Made by a program: the position numbers and the translations under genes. A stretch of DNA of 64,000 bases from Aminobacter anthyllidis (GTDB taxonomy: Bacteria; Pseudomonadota; Alphaproteobacteria; Rhizobiales; Rhizobiaceae): the NCBI RefSeq assembly GCF_018555685.1, contig NZ_JAFLWW010000001.1:496001-560000 (forward strand), written 5' to 3'. This document shows, in pieces, positions 9,276 through 17,709 of the stretch. Under the pieces are notes generated by a model that made no database searches, was not told the DNA's origin, and saw only the letters and a list, made by a program, of their open reading frames with translations. Every line of letters begins with the position of its first letter. The stretch's first letter is position 1.

Positions 9276-9821
9276 CTAGCCGGAGAAACCGCCGGCTTCG
9301 AGAAACGCCAGCTCCTGTTCGGTCGATTCGCGGCCGAGGATGAGGTTGCGGTGTGGAAAGCGGCCGAAGCGGGCGACGATGTCGCGATGGCCGATGGCGT
9401 GCTTGAGGTAGTCGCCGCCAAGCGCTGTCGAGCGTTCGAGCGGGATGTCGTGGTCGGCCAGCGTCTCGGAATGTGAAAACGGCAGGTAGAAGAACACTCT
9501 GATCGGCCCTTCGGTGGCGAGATCGTGGCCGCTGGCCACGGCCTGGCGCGCGAAATGGCGGGCGAGGGGATCTGTGGCATACATGTGGCCGCTGCCGCGG
9601 AAGCAGTTGCGCGGGAACTGGTCGAGCAGGATCATCAGCGCGAGCGCGCCTTCGGCGTCGTTTACCCAGGCGTCGCACTGGCGCTTCGCAGCTGCCATGT
9701 GCAGGTCGCCGAAGCGGCTGCGGAAGCCATCATCGAACATCTCGTCCTTGCGGAACCAGCTGTCCGGGCCGGCCTCGCGCCAATAGGCGACAACTTCGGT
9801 TGCACGCTGCCTGTCCACCAT
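9276..9821 (-). CDS. DUF924 family protein
   Basis: Protein of 181 aa in the DUF924 alpha-helical (TPR-like) family. It shows the family pattern VVAYWREAG...WFRKDEMFDDGFR near the start, then MILLDQFPRNCFRGSGHMYA and PFSHSETLADHD. Biochemical role unknown. The ATG at 9821 follows AGGA by seven bases and lies two bases after the stop of the KefB-type antiporter gene, so the two are probably translationally coupled. A TTG at 9827 is the alternative start. Confidence 0.88.
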   Translation of the reverse strand: MVDRQRATEVVAYWREAGPDSWFRKDEMFDDGFRSRFGDLHMAAAKRQCDAWVNDAEGALALMILLDQFPRNCFRGSGHMYATDPLARHFARQAVASGHDLATEGPIRVFFYLPFSHSETLADHDIPLERSTALGGDYLKHAIGHRDIVARFGRFPHRNLILGRESTEQELAFLEAGGFSG

Positions 9822-9823
9822 TG

Positions 9824-11686
9824 TCAATTCCTCTCGATCTGTTCCGCAGGAGTAGTCTTCTTCGCGATCACGTCCGCCGCTTCCTCATTGAGGGCCTTGG
9901 CGGTGCGGCGCGGGGGCGTCAGCGGCGTCGGCACCGGATTGGGAACGTTGCCCTGGAGGTAGTCGCTACCGGACTGGATATCGCCGGCGAACTGCATTTC
10001 CAGGCGCGCGGCATCGCGACGGCGGACTTCCTCGATGACTTCGACGACGTCGTCGGGATCCTCGCCCAGCTTTTCCAGGGTCGAGCCACCGAATAGCAGC
10101 GCGGATTCGAACGTCTCTCGCAGCTGGTAATCGACGCCGGCGCGGATGAGCTGGATCGCGGTGCCGCGGTCATAGGCACGCGCCAGCACCTGCACCAGCG
10201 GGAACTCGGCCCGCATGTGCTCGGCGATGCGGACGGCCACGTCCGCCTTGTCGACGCAGATCAGCACGGCGCGCGCACGCCCCGCACCGGCCGCATGCAG
10301 GATGTCGAGGCGGGTGCCGTCGCCATAATAGATCTTGAAGCCGAAATCGGCGGCGGCCTGGATCATCTCGACATCGTTGTCGATGATCGAAACGTCGATG
10401 CCGCGCAAAAGCAGGGGCTGGCTGGCGATCTGTCCGAACCGGCCGAAGCCGATGACCAGCACGCTGCCGCTGAGTTCTGCTGCGACATCAACGTCTTCGA
10501 GCGACTGTTCGACCTGGGGCGTAAAGCGACGCAACACCATGATCGCCAATGGGGTCAGCACCATCGAGATGATGATGATGGCGGTCAGGATCGCGTTGGC
10601 CTCGCCGTCGATGATGCCGACGGCAAGGGCCGAGGAATACAGCACGAAGGCGAATTCGCCGCCTTGCGCCATGATCACCGCGCGTTCCAAGGCTTCGCGA
10701 TGCCCGGACTTCAGGAAGCGGGCGACGCCATAGATGCCGATGCCCTTCATCAGCATGTAGACGACGACGTAGAGGGCGATCATCTGCCAGTTGGCCAGGA
10801 CGACCGTCAGGTCGAGCGACATGCCGACCGCTATGAAGAACATGCCGAGCAGGATGCCGCGGAAAGGCTCGACGTCCGCTTCGAGCTGATGGCGGAAGGT
10901 CGATTCGGACAGCAGCACGCCGGCGAGGAATGCCCCCATCGCCATGGAGAGGCCGCCGAGCTGCATGGCGAGCGCCGCGCCCAGAACGACCAGCAGTGCC
11001 GCGGCGGTCATCACCTCGCGGGCTCGAGAATCGGCAAGGACGCGAAACAAAGGGTTGAGCAGGTAGCGGCCGGCGATGACCAGGCCGGTAATCGATGCGA
11101 TGCCGATGCCGATGTCGGTCAGTCGCCCCGCCCAGCCGGTGCCCGCGTCGGTGGCGGCGACCGGGGCCAGGAAAGCCACCAGCGCCAGCAAGGGCACGAT
11201 GGCGATATCTTCGAGCAGCAGGATCGAAACCATGCGCTGGCCCTTGGGCGTCGACATCTCGCCGCGCTCGTCAAGCAGTTGCATGACGATCGCCGTCGAG
11301 GTCAGCACAAAGCCTGCACCGGCGACAAAGGATTGCGAAACCAGAAAGCCTCCTGCCAGTCCGACCATCGTCAACAACAGCGCGCAGACGCCGACCTGGA
11401 GTGCGCCAAGGCCGAAGATTTCGCGCCGCAGCCCCCACAGCCGCGACGGCTGCATCTCAAGGCCGATGATGAACAGGAACATCACCACGCCGAGCTCGGC
11501 GACATGCAGGATGGTTTCCGATTCCGAGAAGATGCCGATGCCGAACGGGCCGATGACCACGCCGGCACTGAGATAGCCGAGGATAGAGCCGAGGCCGAGA
11601 CGCTTGAAAATGGGAACCGCAACGACGCCCGCGGCGAGCAATGCCACCACTGGAACCAGATCGACACCCGCTGTCTCTGCTGCCAT
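9824..11686 (-). CDS. KefB-type monovalent cation:proton antiporter (CPA2) with TrkA-N domain
   Basis: Inner-membrane antiporter of 620 aa. About 12-13 membrane segments fill residues 10-395 (for example LGSILGYLSAGVVIGPFGIG, typical of CPA2), including the QLLDERGEMSTPKGQRMVSILLLEDIAI region. A cytosolic TrkA-N/RCK Rossmann domain at about 410-530 (VLVIGFGRFGQIASQPLL) would bind nucleotide. It probably exports K+ or Na+ in exchange for H+, with a role in electrophile or pH stress. Length fits KefB/KefC (about 600). It is followed by the coupled DUF924 gene. Confidence 0.92.
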   Translation of the reverse strand: MAAETAGVDLVPVVALLAAGVVAVPIFKRLGLGSILGYLSAGVVIGPFGIGIFSESETILHVAELGVVMFLFIIGLEMQPSRLWGLRREIFGLGALQVGVCALLLTMVGLAGGFLVSQSFVAGAGFVLTSTAIVMQLLDERGEMSTPKGQRMVSILLLEDIAIVPLLALVAFLAPVAATDAGTGWAGRLTDIGIGIASITGLVIAGRYLLNPLFRVLADSRAREVMTAAALLVVLGAALAMQLGGLSMAMGAFLAGVLLSESTFRHQLEADVEPFRGILLGMFFIAVGMSLDLTVVLANWQMIALYVVVYMLMKGIGIYGVARFLKSGHREALERAVIMAQGGEFAFVLYSSALAVGIIDGEANAILTAIIIISMVLTPLAIMVLRRFTPQVEQSLEDVDVAAELSGSVLVIGFGRFGQIASQPLLLRGIDVSIIDNDVEMIQAAADFGFKIYYGDGTRLDILHAAGAGRARAVLICVDKADVAVRIAEHMRAEFPLVQVLARAYDRGTAIQLIRAGVDYQLRETFESALLFGGSTLEKLGEDPDDVVEVIEEVRRRDAARLEMQFAGDIQSGSDYLQGNVPNPVPTPLTPPRRTAKALNEEAADVIAKKTTPAEQIERN

Positions 11687-11950
11687 GCGCCTTGTCGATC
11701 CTTGCTTGTGCGGCGGACGGCCGCTTGGTGGGAAAGTGCCAAGATAGGTGCTTCGAGCGCTGCCGAACAGTCCGGCCTGCCCATCGAATTATCTTGCCAC
11801 AACATTGTCGCCGAATCGGGATGCCATGGCTCTGGCCTCACAACCTGCCATTGCGTGTGACATGGCTAGACGATAAGGCGGGCGTGGTTTCGACCACCGT
11901 GGGGTCGAACTGCCGCCGGCGTTTTTTGCCGGCTACGAGGAGAGACTGAC

Positions 11951-12217
11951 ATGAGAAATATTCTGTTCGCAGTGCTCGGCGTTGCCGCACTTGGTCTTTC
12001 GGCTTGCTCGAAGGCGCCGGAATGCACCGCCGAAGTTATGACCAAGAAGGGTCAGGAAGTAGCGACCGCGCTTCAGGAAGCCATCACCAAGGATCCGGCC
12101 AAGGCTGCCGAGCTGTCCGCCAAGGTGCAGGAAGTCGCATCGAAGTACACCGGTGCAACGACTTCGGAAGAGGCCTGCAAGGCCTATGACGATCTGCTGA
12201 CGGCTATCAAGGGCTGA
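11951..12217 (+). CDS. Small lipoprotein, function unknown
   Basis: Protein of 88 aa with a strong Shine-Dalgarno (GAGGAGAG) and a lipobox LSAC (Cys19). The mature part is almost wholly helical and Lys/Ala/Glu-rich (ATALQEAITKDPAKAAELSA), with Cys24 and Cys76 that may bridge. A good intrinsic terminator follows, which supports a short monocistronic, well expressed gene. It resembles small helical envelope lipoproteins, but no family is assigned. Confidence 0.8.
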   Translation: MRNILFAVLGVAALGLSACSKAPECTAEVMTKKGQEVATALQEAITKDPAKAAELSAKVQEVASKYTGATTSEEACKAYDDLLTAIKG

Positions 12218-12238
12218 TTCTTCAGGCTGAAACGGAAA

Positions 12239-12266
12239 GGGCGGCACCAAAAGTGCCGCCCTTTTT
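12239..12266 (+). terminator. Intrinsic terminator of the small lipoprotein gene
   Basis: A 9-bp perfect stem GGGCGGCAC / GTGCCGCCC with loop CAAAA is followed by five T residues. It lies 20 bp after the lipoprotein stop. Confidence 0.9.
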
Positions 12267-12284
12267 CTTTGTGGAGATGAAGAA

Positions 12285-12839
12285 TCAGTTCTTGGCGATG
12301 GCGCCGACCGCCGTGCCATCGACACGCGACAGCTTCATGCCAATGACCGGCACCAGCTGCTTGTCGACACGTACCGAGACGGTGACATGCATCAGATTGT
12401 CGTCGGGCATGCGTGCCTGCATGACGCCGTTGAGCTGGTTGCGGTTGAGCGACAGGATGACCTTGCGGCCGTCGACGACGCTGCCGGAGATGATGTCGAG
12501 GCCCTTGCCTTCGGAACCGTCCAGGAACTTGCCGCGATAGCCGCTGCGTCCCTTCTGTTCGATGGTGGCAGACATCTTCTGGGTGAATACCCCGACGCGG
12601 CATCCGCCGTCGAGCGACATGCCGACCTTGCCGTCGGGCGTCGAGCCGGTGAAATTGCAGGTGAACTTGGTGCCCTTGTATTTTCCGGCGACGATCTCGC
12701 CGGGGCCGACCCATTCGCCTTCGACTGTCTTGAAGAACTTCTTGTCACGCTCGGGTGCCTTGACCGTATCCGCATGCGCGACGGAAGGCAGCACCACGGC
12801 CACGGCAGGCAGGACAGCGGACAACAAGAAGCGCTTCAT
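12285..12839 (-). CDS. Secreted conserved hypothetical protein
   Basis: Protein of 184 aa with a clear signal peptide (MKRFLLSAVLPAVAVVLPSV, cleavage near AHADT). The mature domain is beta-rich, with two Cys (about 59 and 81) and motifs WVGPGEIVAGKYKGTKFTC and DGKVGMSLDGGC, suggesting a lipocalin- or heme-binding-like barrel; this is inference. The start at Met 12839 is chosen because it gives the signal peptide; the upstream Met at 12893 would bury it. No pathway is suggested by the neighbours. Confidence 0.8.
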   Translation of the reverse strand: MKRFLLSAVLPAVAVVLPSVAHADTVKAPERDKKFFKTVEGEWVGPGEIVAGKYKGTKFTCNFTGSTPDGKVGMSLDGGCRVGVFTQKMSATIEQKGRSGYRGKFLDGSEGKGLDIISGSVVDGRKVILSLNRNQLNGVMQARMPDDNLMHVTVSVRVDKQLVPVIGMKLSRVDGTAVGAIAKN

Positions 12840-12911
12840 GGGCACACCCGACAGCAGGAAACTGGAACAATTAGCTGCAAGGACCATGACCAAGAATGGT
12901 TAATGCTTCGT

Positions 12912-13991
12912 CTATTTGGCCTTTTCGGAGCCCTTGTCTTTGGTTGCAAATGTGGTGAGCGCAGCAAGGAAATCGCCCATGCCTGGACGCTTGACCGCAG
13001 CAAAGGGCAGGGGCCGCGCCGTCTCCATCGCGGCGATGCCGATGCGGGCCGTCATCATGCCGTTGACAACGCCTTCGCCGAGCTTGGCCGACACTCTGGC
13101 GGCAAGGCCATGGCCGACAAGCTGCTGGACAAAACTGTCGCCGACGGCGATCGAACCTGTGACGGCGAGATGGGCAAGGGCCGAGCGGGCAAGCCGGAAG
13201 AAGCCGAGCGTGCCGGGACGGCCGCCATAGAGTTCGGATAGCCGCCGGATCAGGCGGCCGGCTTCGAACACGACATAGGCGATGTCGACAAGCGCGCGCG
13301 GGCTGACGGCCGTCACCAGCGACACCCGTTTGGCGGCGTCGAGGATCAGAATCTTCGCCTGTGCGTCCAGTGGCGTCAGGATCTCGGTTTCGGCAAGCCG
13401 AACGAGATCGGCGCCATCGATCACGTCGCTGCGCAGATCGGCCAAGGCACGCCGGCCAGCGGCCGTTTCAGGCTTCGACGCCAGCAGGCTCGACAATTCG
13501 TCGACGACATGGCGCGCTGTGCCCGGATCGTTGCGCTCGATGGCGTCCGTCGCGCGGTTGCGCAGGCGCTCGACCGAGGCGAGCCGGAATACCGCAAGAA
13601 GTTCGCGCGTGAGGATGACGACTAGCGCGAGCGCGGCGATGCCGGCAGCACCCACTGCCAGCCAGCCGAGCCAGTCGGCACGCGTGAACAGGTCGCGGAT
13701 CAGCTTGTCGGTCCAGAGCCCGACACCAAGTGAGATCAAGACGCCGAACGCGGCGAGGAAGATCGCGCCGATGCGGGATTTGCGCGTGGGTGCGGTTGCC
13801 GGGGGTGGTTCGGCGGCGGCGATGTCGGCCTCGTCGAAGACGTCGAACTCGGCGGGCATGACAATGACTGCATCGGTTGCCAACGCGCGTGGCTTACGTT
13901 GCTCTACTCGTGACGTCTTGGCGGGCGTCACGTCCGGTGTGGCAGCTTCCGCTTCGATGCGAAATGCGGCGGGCTTTCGGGGAGCGCTCAT
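12912..13991 (-). CDS. DUF697 / YcjF-like membrane protein (TIGR01620 type)
   Basis: Protein of 359 aa: a cytosolic N-terminal segment (1-70), two membrane helices (about 75-95 and 108-130), and a C-terminal DUF697 helical domain (LIRRLSELYGGRPGTLGFFR, about 245-265). It is the partner of YcjX in many proteobacteria. Its ATG overlaps the ycjX stop as ATGA, indicating coupled translation. E. coli YcjF sits with YcjX next to the phage-shock genes; no psp gene is present here. Function is not established. Confidence 0.88.
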   Translation of the reverse strand: MSAPRKPAAFRIEAEAATPDVTPAKTSRVEQRKPRALATDAVIVMPAEFDVFDEADIAAAEPPPATAPTRKSRIGAIFLAAFGVLISLGVGLWTDKLIRDLFTRADWLGWLAVGAAGIAALALVVILTRELLAVFRLASVERLRNRATDAIERNDPGTARHVVDELSSLLASKPETAAGRRALADLRSDVIDGADLVRLAETEILTPLDAQAKILILDAAKRVSLVTAVSPRALVDIAYVVFEAGRLIRRLSELYGGRPGTLGFFRLARSALAHLAVTGSIAVGDSFVQQLVGHGLAARVSAKLGEGVVNGMMTARIGIAAMETARPLPFAAVKRPGMGDFLAALTTFATKDKGSEKAK

Positions 13992-15460
13992 GCGAGGTGA
14001 TCTCCGATGAGGAACTGCAGCGCGCGGTCGAGCCGGATATGCGGCAACGACAACGTCACGCCTTCAGCCGTACGCTCCAGCCTGGGCGGGCGAAAGCGGA
14101 CGAAGCGGATCGTCGGGTCGTTCGCATCCTGGCGGTGATTGGTGCCGAAATCCTGAAAGACGACATCCGCCTTTTCCGGTAAGTCGCCGGGAAATATGGC
14201 AGTTTCAATGCTGCCGTCGAAACGTTCCTTGCCGATGGTCTCGCCTTCGATCGGCGTTCCGATGATCACCGGCAGCGTTTCGCGACCCTGCTTGACGGTG
14301 CCTTCGCGGGTAGCGCGGACGGCGGCAAGTGCCAGCACGTCGACCTCGGCGCCGGAGAGATTGGCCCGCGCAACGGCGCGGTCGGTCAGCCGCCGCACGA
14401 TCGACTGCAGCCGGTCGTGGCTCTCATGGTGCAGATGATCGGCCTTGGTCGCGGCGACCAGGATGCGGTCGATGCGTCGCGAAAACAGGTCGGTCAGGAG
14501 ATTGCCCCGGCCTGGGCGGAAGCAGGCGAGGATTTCGGTCACCGCGCGTTCAAGGTCGGCAATGGCGCCGGGACCGGCGTTGAGCGCCTGCATCGCGTCG
14601 ATCAGCACGATCTGCCGGTCGAGCCTTGCGATATGTTCGCGGAAGAACGGCTTCACCACATGCGTCTTGTAGGCTTCGTAGCGCCGCTCCATCATCGCAT
14701 GCAGCGAGCCTGGCCGAGCGCGTTGCGCGAGCCCGGCAAGCGGCGCGAATGTCAGCGCCGGCGAGCCTTCAAGGTCGCCGGGCATCAGGAAGCGCCCGGG
14801 CGGCAGCGTCGACAGCGCGCGCTCGTCGTCCTTGCAGGCCTTGAGATAGGCAGCGAAGCTCTCGAAAAGCCGCCGCGCCGTCATCTCGTCGGCGTCCGCT
14901 TCAGGCTTCACGGTGGCAGCAAGCTCGCGCCAGGCTTCGGACAGGTCGGCACGAACCGGCAGGCGCGCGAGTTCGAAAGCCTCCCTGGAGAAGTCGTCAT
15001 AGCTCTTGCCGAGCAATGGCAGGTCGAGCAGCCACTCGCCGGGGTAATCGACGAGGTCGACCGACAGTTTTCCCGCTGAAAACATACGGTTCCAGCCCGA
15101 AGCTGACTCGAATTCTATTGTCAGCCGGAGTTCGGAAATGGCGCGGGTGGAATCCGGCCAGATGCGCTGGTCGACGAGCGCGGCGACATGGTCCTCGTAC
15201 TGGAAGCGCGGCACGGCGTCATCGGGCTGTTCCTCGAGAAAGGCGCGCGAGATGCGTCCCGATTTCTGTGCCTCGAACAGCGGCAGCCTGCCACCATGGA
15301 TCAGATTGTGCACGAAGGACGTGATGAATACGGTCTTGCCGGCCCGCGACAGCCCGGTCACCCCCAGCCGCAGCGAAGGCGAGAAAAGTCCCGCGGCGCG
15401 GCCGGAGAACGTGTCGAGCGCAATGCGCGCCTCGTCGGTGAAGGTGGTCAGAGACGCCAA
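13988..15460 (-). CDS. ycjX: YcjX-family P-loop ATPase (DUF463)
   Basis: Predicted cytosolic nucleotide-binding protein of about 490 aa (E. coli YcjX 465). The Walker A-like motif is GVTGLSRAGKTVFITSFVHN. Other family landmarks are VDLVDYPGEWLLDLPLLGKS (Walker B/switch-like) and DRILVAATKADHLHHESH (TKAD, guanine-type specificity loop). The best start is a TTG at 15460 preceded by GGGGA; an upstream Met at 15568 would overlap the neighbouring phosphatase gene. It forms a coupled pair with the DUF697 gene through ATGA. Role unknown; a link to envelope stress is inferred from the E. coli context. Confidence 0.87.
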   Translation of the reverse strand: MASLTTFTDEARIALDTFSGRAAGLFSPSLRLGVTGLSRAGKTVFITSFVHNLIHGGRLPLFEAQKSGRISRAFLEEQPDDAVPRFQYEDHVAALVDQRIWPDSTRAISELRLTIEFESASGWNRMFSAGKLSVDLVDYPGEWLLDLPLLGKSYDDFSREAFELARLPVRADLSEAWRELAATVKPEADADEMTARRLFESFAAYLKACKDDERALSTLPPGRFLMPGDLEGSPALTFAPLAGLAQRARPGSLHAMMERRYEAYKTHVVKPFFREHIARLDRQIVLIDAMQALNAGPGAIADLERAVTEILACFRPGRGNLLTDLFSRRIDRILVAATKADHLHHESHDRLQSIVRRLTDRAVARANLSGAEVDVLALAAVRATREGTVKQGRETLPVIIGTPIEGETIGKERFDGSIETAIFPGDLPEKADVVFQDFGTNHRQDANDPTIRFVRFRPPRLERTAEGVTLSLPHIRLDRALQFLIGDHLA

Positions 15461-15527
15461 TCGTCGATCCCCATGCGGTCGCGCCGGATATAGGTGCCGT
15501 TTCAGGGATTTGAAATGGCGGCTGACT

Positions 15528-16031
15528 TCAAAGATCGGCCGGCGTGAGAAACGCCTCGAGATAGCCATGGCCGAGTTCGGCGCCGGAAAGTTCGCCTTCG
15601 AAGCGGATGACGGCCAGGCCCGAGGTCGGAAACCCGGTCTGCAGCGTATGCAGCGCCGCCTGGTCGCCGTCGCCTGAAACGGCCATGGCGAGATCCTCCA
15701 TCATCGGATTGTGGCCGATGACCAGGATCGAACCATGCCGGCCATTCTCGCGGATCTTGTCGAAGTAGCCGGCGGCGTCGGCGCTGTAGAGATCGTCGGT
15801 GAAGACGACGCGGCCGGTGTCGGCATGGCCGGCCAGGCCTTCCAGGGTTTCGCGGGCTCGCCGGGCATTGGAGCAAAGCGTGAGTTCCGGCACATAACCA
15901 TTTGCGCGCATCGCGGTGCCGGTTGCTTCCGCGTCCGCGATACCAGTGGCGTCGAGCGGACGGTCGAAATCCCTGACACCGGGCAGCGCCCAGCCGGCCT
16001 TGGCGTGTCGGAGAAGGTAGAGCGTGCCCAA
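15528..16031 (-). CDS. SixA-like phosphohistidine phosphatase (histidine phosphatase superfamily)
   Basis: Protein of 167 aa. The RHG-type signature is YLLRHAKA (Arg8, His9), with the second catalytic region VIGHNPMMEDLA. It lacks the long insertions of phosphoglycerate mutases, so a SixA-like activity on phosphohistidine of phosphotransfer proteins is the likeliest reading. The chosen TTG start at 16031 has GGAG six bases upstream; an alternative TTG at 16052 adds seven residues. It lies upstream of ycjX in the same direction, 67 bp away, possibly in one transcript. Confidence 0.85.
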   Translation of the reverse strand: MGTLYLLRHAKAGWALPGVRDFDRPLDATGIADAEATGTAMRANGYVPELTLCSNARRARETLEGLAGHADTGRVVFTDDLYSADAAGYFDKIRENGRHGSILVIGHNPMMEDLAMAVSGDGDQAALHTLQTGFPTSGLAVIRFEGELSGAELGHGYLEAFLTPADL

Positions 16032-16274
16032 ATGTTGCTCCTGGAAGCTCAATCTCGCGACGAGCCTGCGCCAACTGTCATATCAGGATGTAGCCAAGCG
16101 ACACTCACCTTGCAACCTGACGATGATGTTGTGCGTTTCTTAGGCAGAGAGTTGCGCTCTTGCCACGTCCGAATCACGACGTGGGGGGCGACGCAAACTT
16201 TTCGATGAATACGCTTGTGTGGGGCTTGGCCCGCGAATATACAGGCGCCAAAACGGGGTTGTCGGGTGAGTCGA

Positions 16275-16691
16275 ATGAACGATACCGTTACTCTTGGCTA
16301 CGTGCCCTCCGATGAGGAGCCGTTCATGAATGAGCGGCAGAAGTCTTACTTCAGAGCTAAGTTGGTTGCCTGGAAGAATGACATCCTCCGCGAAGCTCGC
16401 GAAACCCTCGAAATACTCCAGCAGGAAAACGCCAACCATCCGGATCTTGCCGATCGTGCATCATCCGAGACGGACCGTGCCATTGAACTCAGGGCGCGCG
16501 ACCGTCAACGCAAGTTGATCTCAAAGATCGACTCGGCGCTGCAGAGGATTGACGAGGGTACATATGGCTATTGCGAGGAGACCGGAGAGCCGATTTCGCT
16601 GAAGCGACTGGACGCACGTCCAATCGCCACGCTGTCGATTGAGGCTCAGGAGCGTCACGAGCGCCGCGAGAAAGTCTATCGAGACGACTGA
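16275..16691 (+). CDS. dksA: DksA-family RNA polymerase-binding protein with degenerate zinc finger
   Basis: Protein of 138 aa with the DksA coiled coil (about 20-100; tip LADRASSETDRAIELRARDR carries the conserved acidic/Asp residues) and a globular C terminus (YGYCEETGEPISLKRLDARP). DksA binds the RNA polymerase secondary channel and acts with ppGpp. Of the four finger cysteines of E. coli DksA only one remains (YC-EETG; the second pair is replaced by TLSIEAQ), as in other rhizobial versions. ATG 16275 gives the usual N terminus. A bidirectional terminator follows. Confidence 0.93.
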   Translation: MNDTVTLGYVPSDEEPFMNERQKSYFRAKLVAWKNDILREARETLEILQQENANHPDLADRASSETDRAIELRARDRQRKLISKIDSALQRIDEGTYGYCEETGEPISLKRLDARPIATLSIEAQERHERREKVYRDD

Positions 16692-16711
16692 TCGCGGAAT
16701 AGCAGCAAACG

Positions 16712-16737
16712 AAAAAGGCGGCTCCGGCCGCCTTTTT
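16712..16737. terminator. Bidirectional terminator between dksA and the FliO-like gene
   Basis: AAAAA-GGCGGC, short loop, GCCGCC-TTTTT: a 6-bp GC stem extended by A/T pairs, U-tract on both strands, between two convergent genes. Confidence 0.9.
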
Positions 16738-16765
16738 CTTGTGCGCATTTTGGACTGCCGGGTGC

Positions 16766-17500
16766 TTACCGCTTGTGGCTGGTAAGCTCGCCAAGCAGCT
16801 TCGCCATTTCATCATCGAGGGATGGATCGGCGACTTTGGCCGATTTGGCTTGCGGTTTGTCGTCCAGCGAAACCTCTAGCTCTCTCATCAACGTGTCGTC
16901 GATGAGGTCGCGGGGAGATGGTGCCGCGGTGGGAGCGGGTGCCGCTCGTACCGGGGCGGAGTAGGTCGGCGCGACGTAGGTCTTGGGATCTGGGCTCGCC
17001 GTGACCAGCGGCGGCGAGGCAACCGGCATCTTGGGCGGCACCGGCCGCGGCTGGATTGGCGCGGGTGCTGGCTGCTGTTGCGGCCTGGCAGGCGCTTGCG
17101 CTGCGGGGCGGGGAGCAACCTGCTGTGCTGTGGCCTGTGGACGAGGCGCCTGGGGGGCTTGCTGTGTCCCTTCGGTGCCGGTCAGTGCCGGGCGACGCGG
17201 TGCGGTCATTCGGATGTCCGTTTCGACCACCACGTCGGTCGGGCCGCCGATCAGCAGCAGATGCTCGATGTCGTCACGGCGCACCAGGACAAGTCGCCTC
17301 TGGCTGTCGATGGCGGTCGCATCCATCACGGCAAGGCGCGTCTTCCTGTTCCTGCCGCCGGCAACGAAGGTGCCGAAGGTCAGGCTTCGGACCAGCTTGA
17401 CGATGACGAGCACGATAACCAGCAGCACAAGTGCAGCAAAGGTCCACAGCACTGCGGCCGCATATCCTGGTCCTGCTACGCTATCCAGCCATTCGAACAT
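16766..17500 (-). CDS. FliO-like membrane protein with Pro/Ala/Gln-rich linker
   Basis: Protein of 244 aa. One N-terminal membrane helix (about 13-36, AAVLWTFAALVLLVIVLVIV) is followed by a small beta domain (LAVMDATAIDSQRRLVLVRR, then IEHLLLIGGPTDVVVE) that fits the FliO fold. After that comes about 100 residues rich in Pro, Ala and Gln, and an acidic-basic tail (SLDDEMAKLLGELTSHKR). FliO helps assemble the flagellar export gate, but there are no flagellar genes here; the gene is divergent from cckA. The linker suggests an envelope-spanning or interaction role. The FliO assignment is moderate. Confidence 0.72.
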   Translation of the reverse strand: MFEWLDSVAGPGYAAAVLWTFAALVLLVIVLVIVKLVRSLTFGTFVAGGRNRKTRLAVMDATAIDSQRRLVLVRRDDIEHLLLIGGPTDVVVETDIRMTAPRRPALTGTEGTQQAPQAPRPQATAQQVAPRPAAQAPARPQQQPAPAPIQPRPVPPKMPVASPPLVTASPDPKTYVAPTYSAPVRAAPAPTAAPSPRDLIDDTLMRELEVSLDDKPQAKSAKVADPSLDDEMAKLLGELTSHKR

Positions 17501-17709
17501 GTCTTACCCCCGTCGCCGCGCCCGGGCGACACTAACTCTTAGCTGTCGCGCACGGCAAGTTGCCATTCGTGCATTACAGGCACGATTGACGCTAAGCGCA
17601 TGATCTTGCCCCGGGCTTGCACCGCCTTTTTGTGGCTAGGCCTTTTCCCGGTAAGGAGAATGTGATTCAACCGCTTCCGTACGAGGGAGCCGGAGAGACT
17701 CACAGGGGC

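Noticed and set aside
10217-11860. 547-codon open frame on the plus strand
   Set aside because: Antisense shadow of the KefB-type antiporter; the sense protein has clear CPA2 and TrkA-N motifs.
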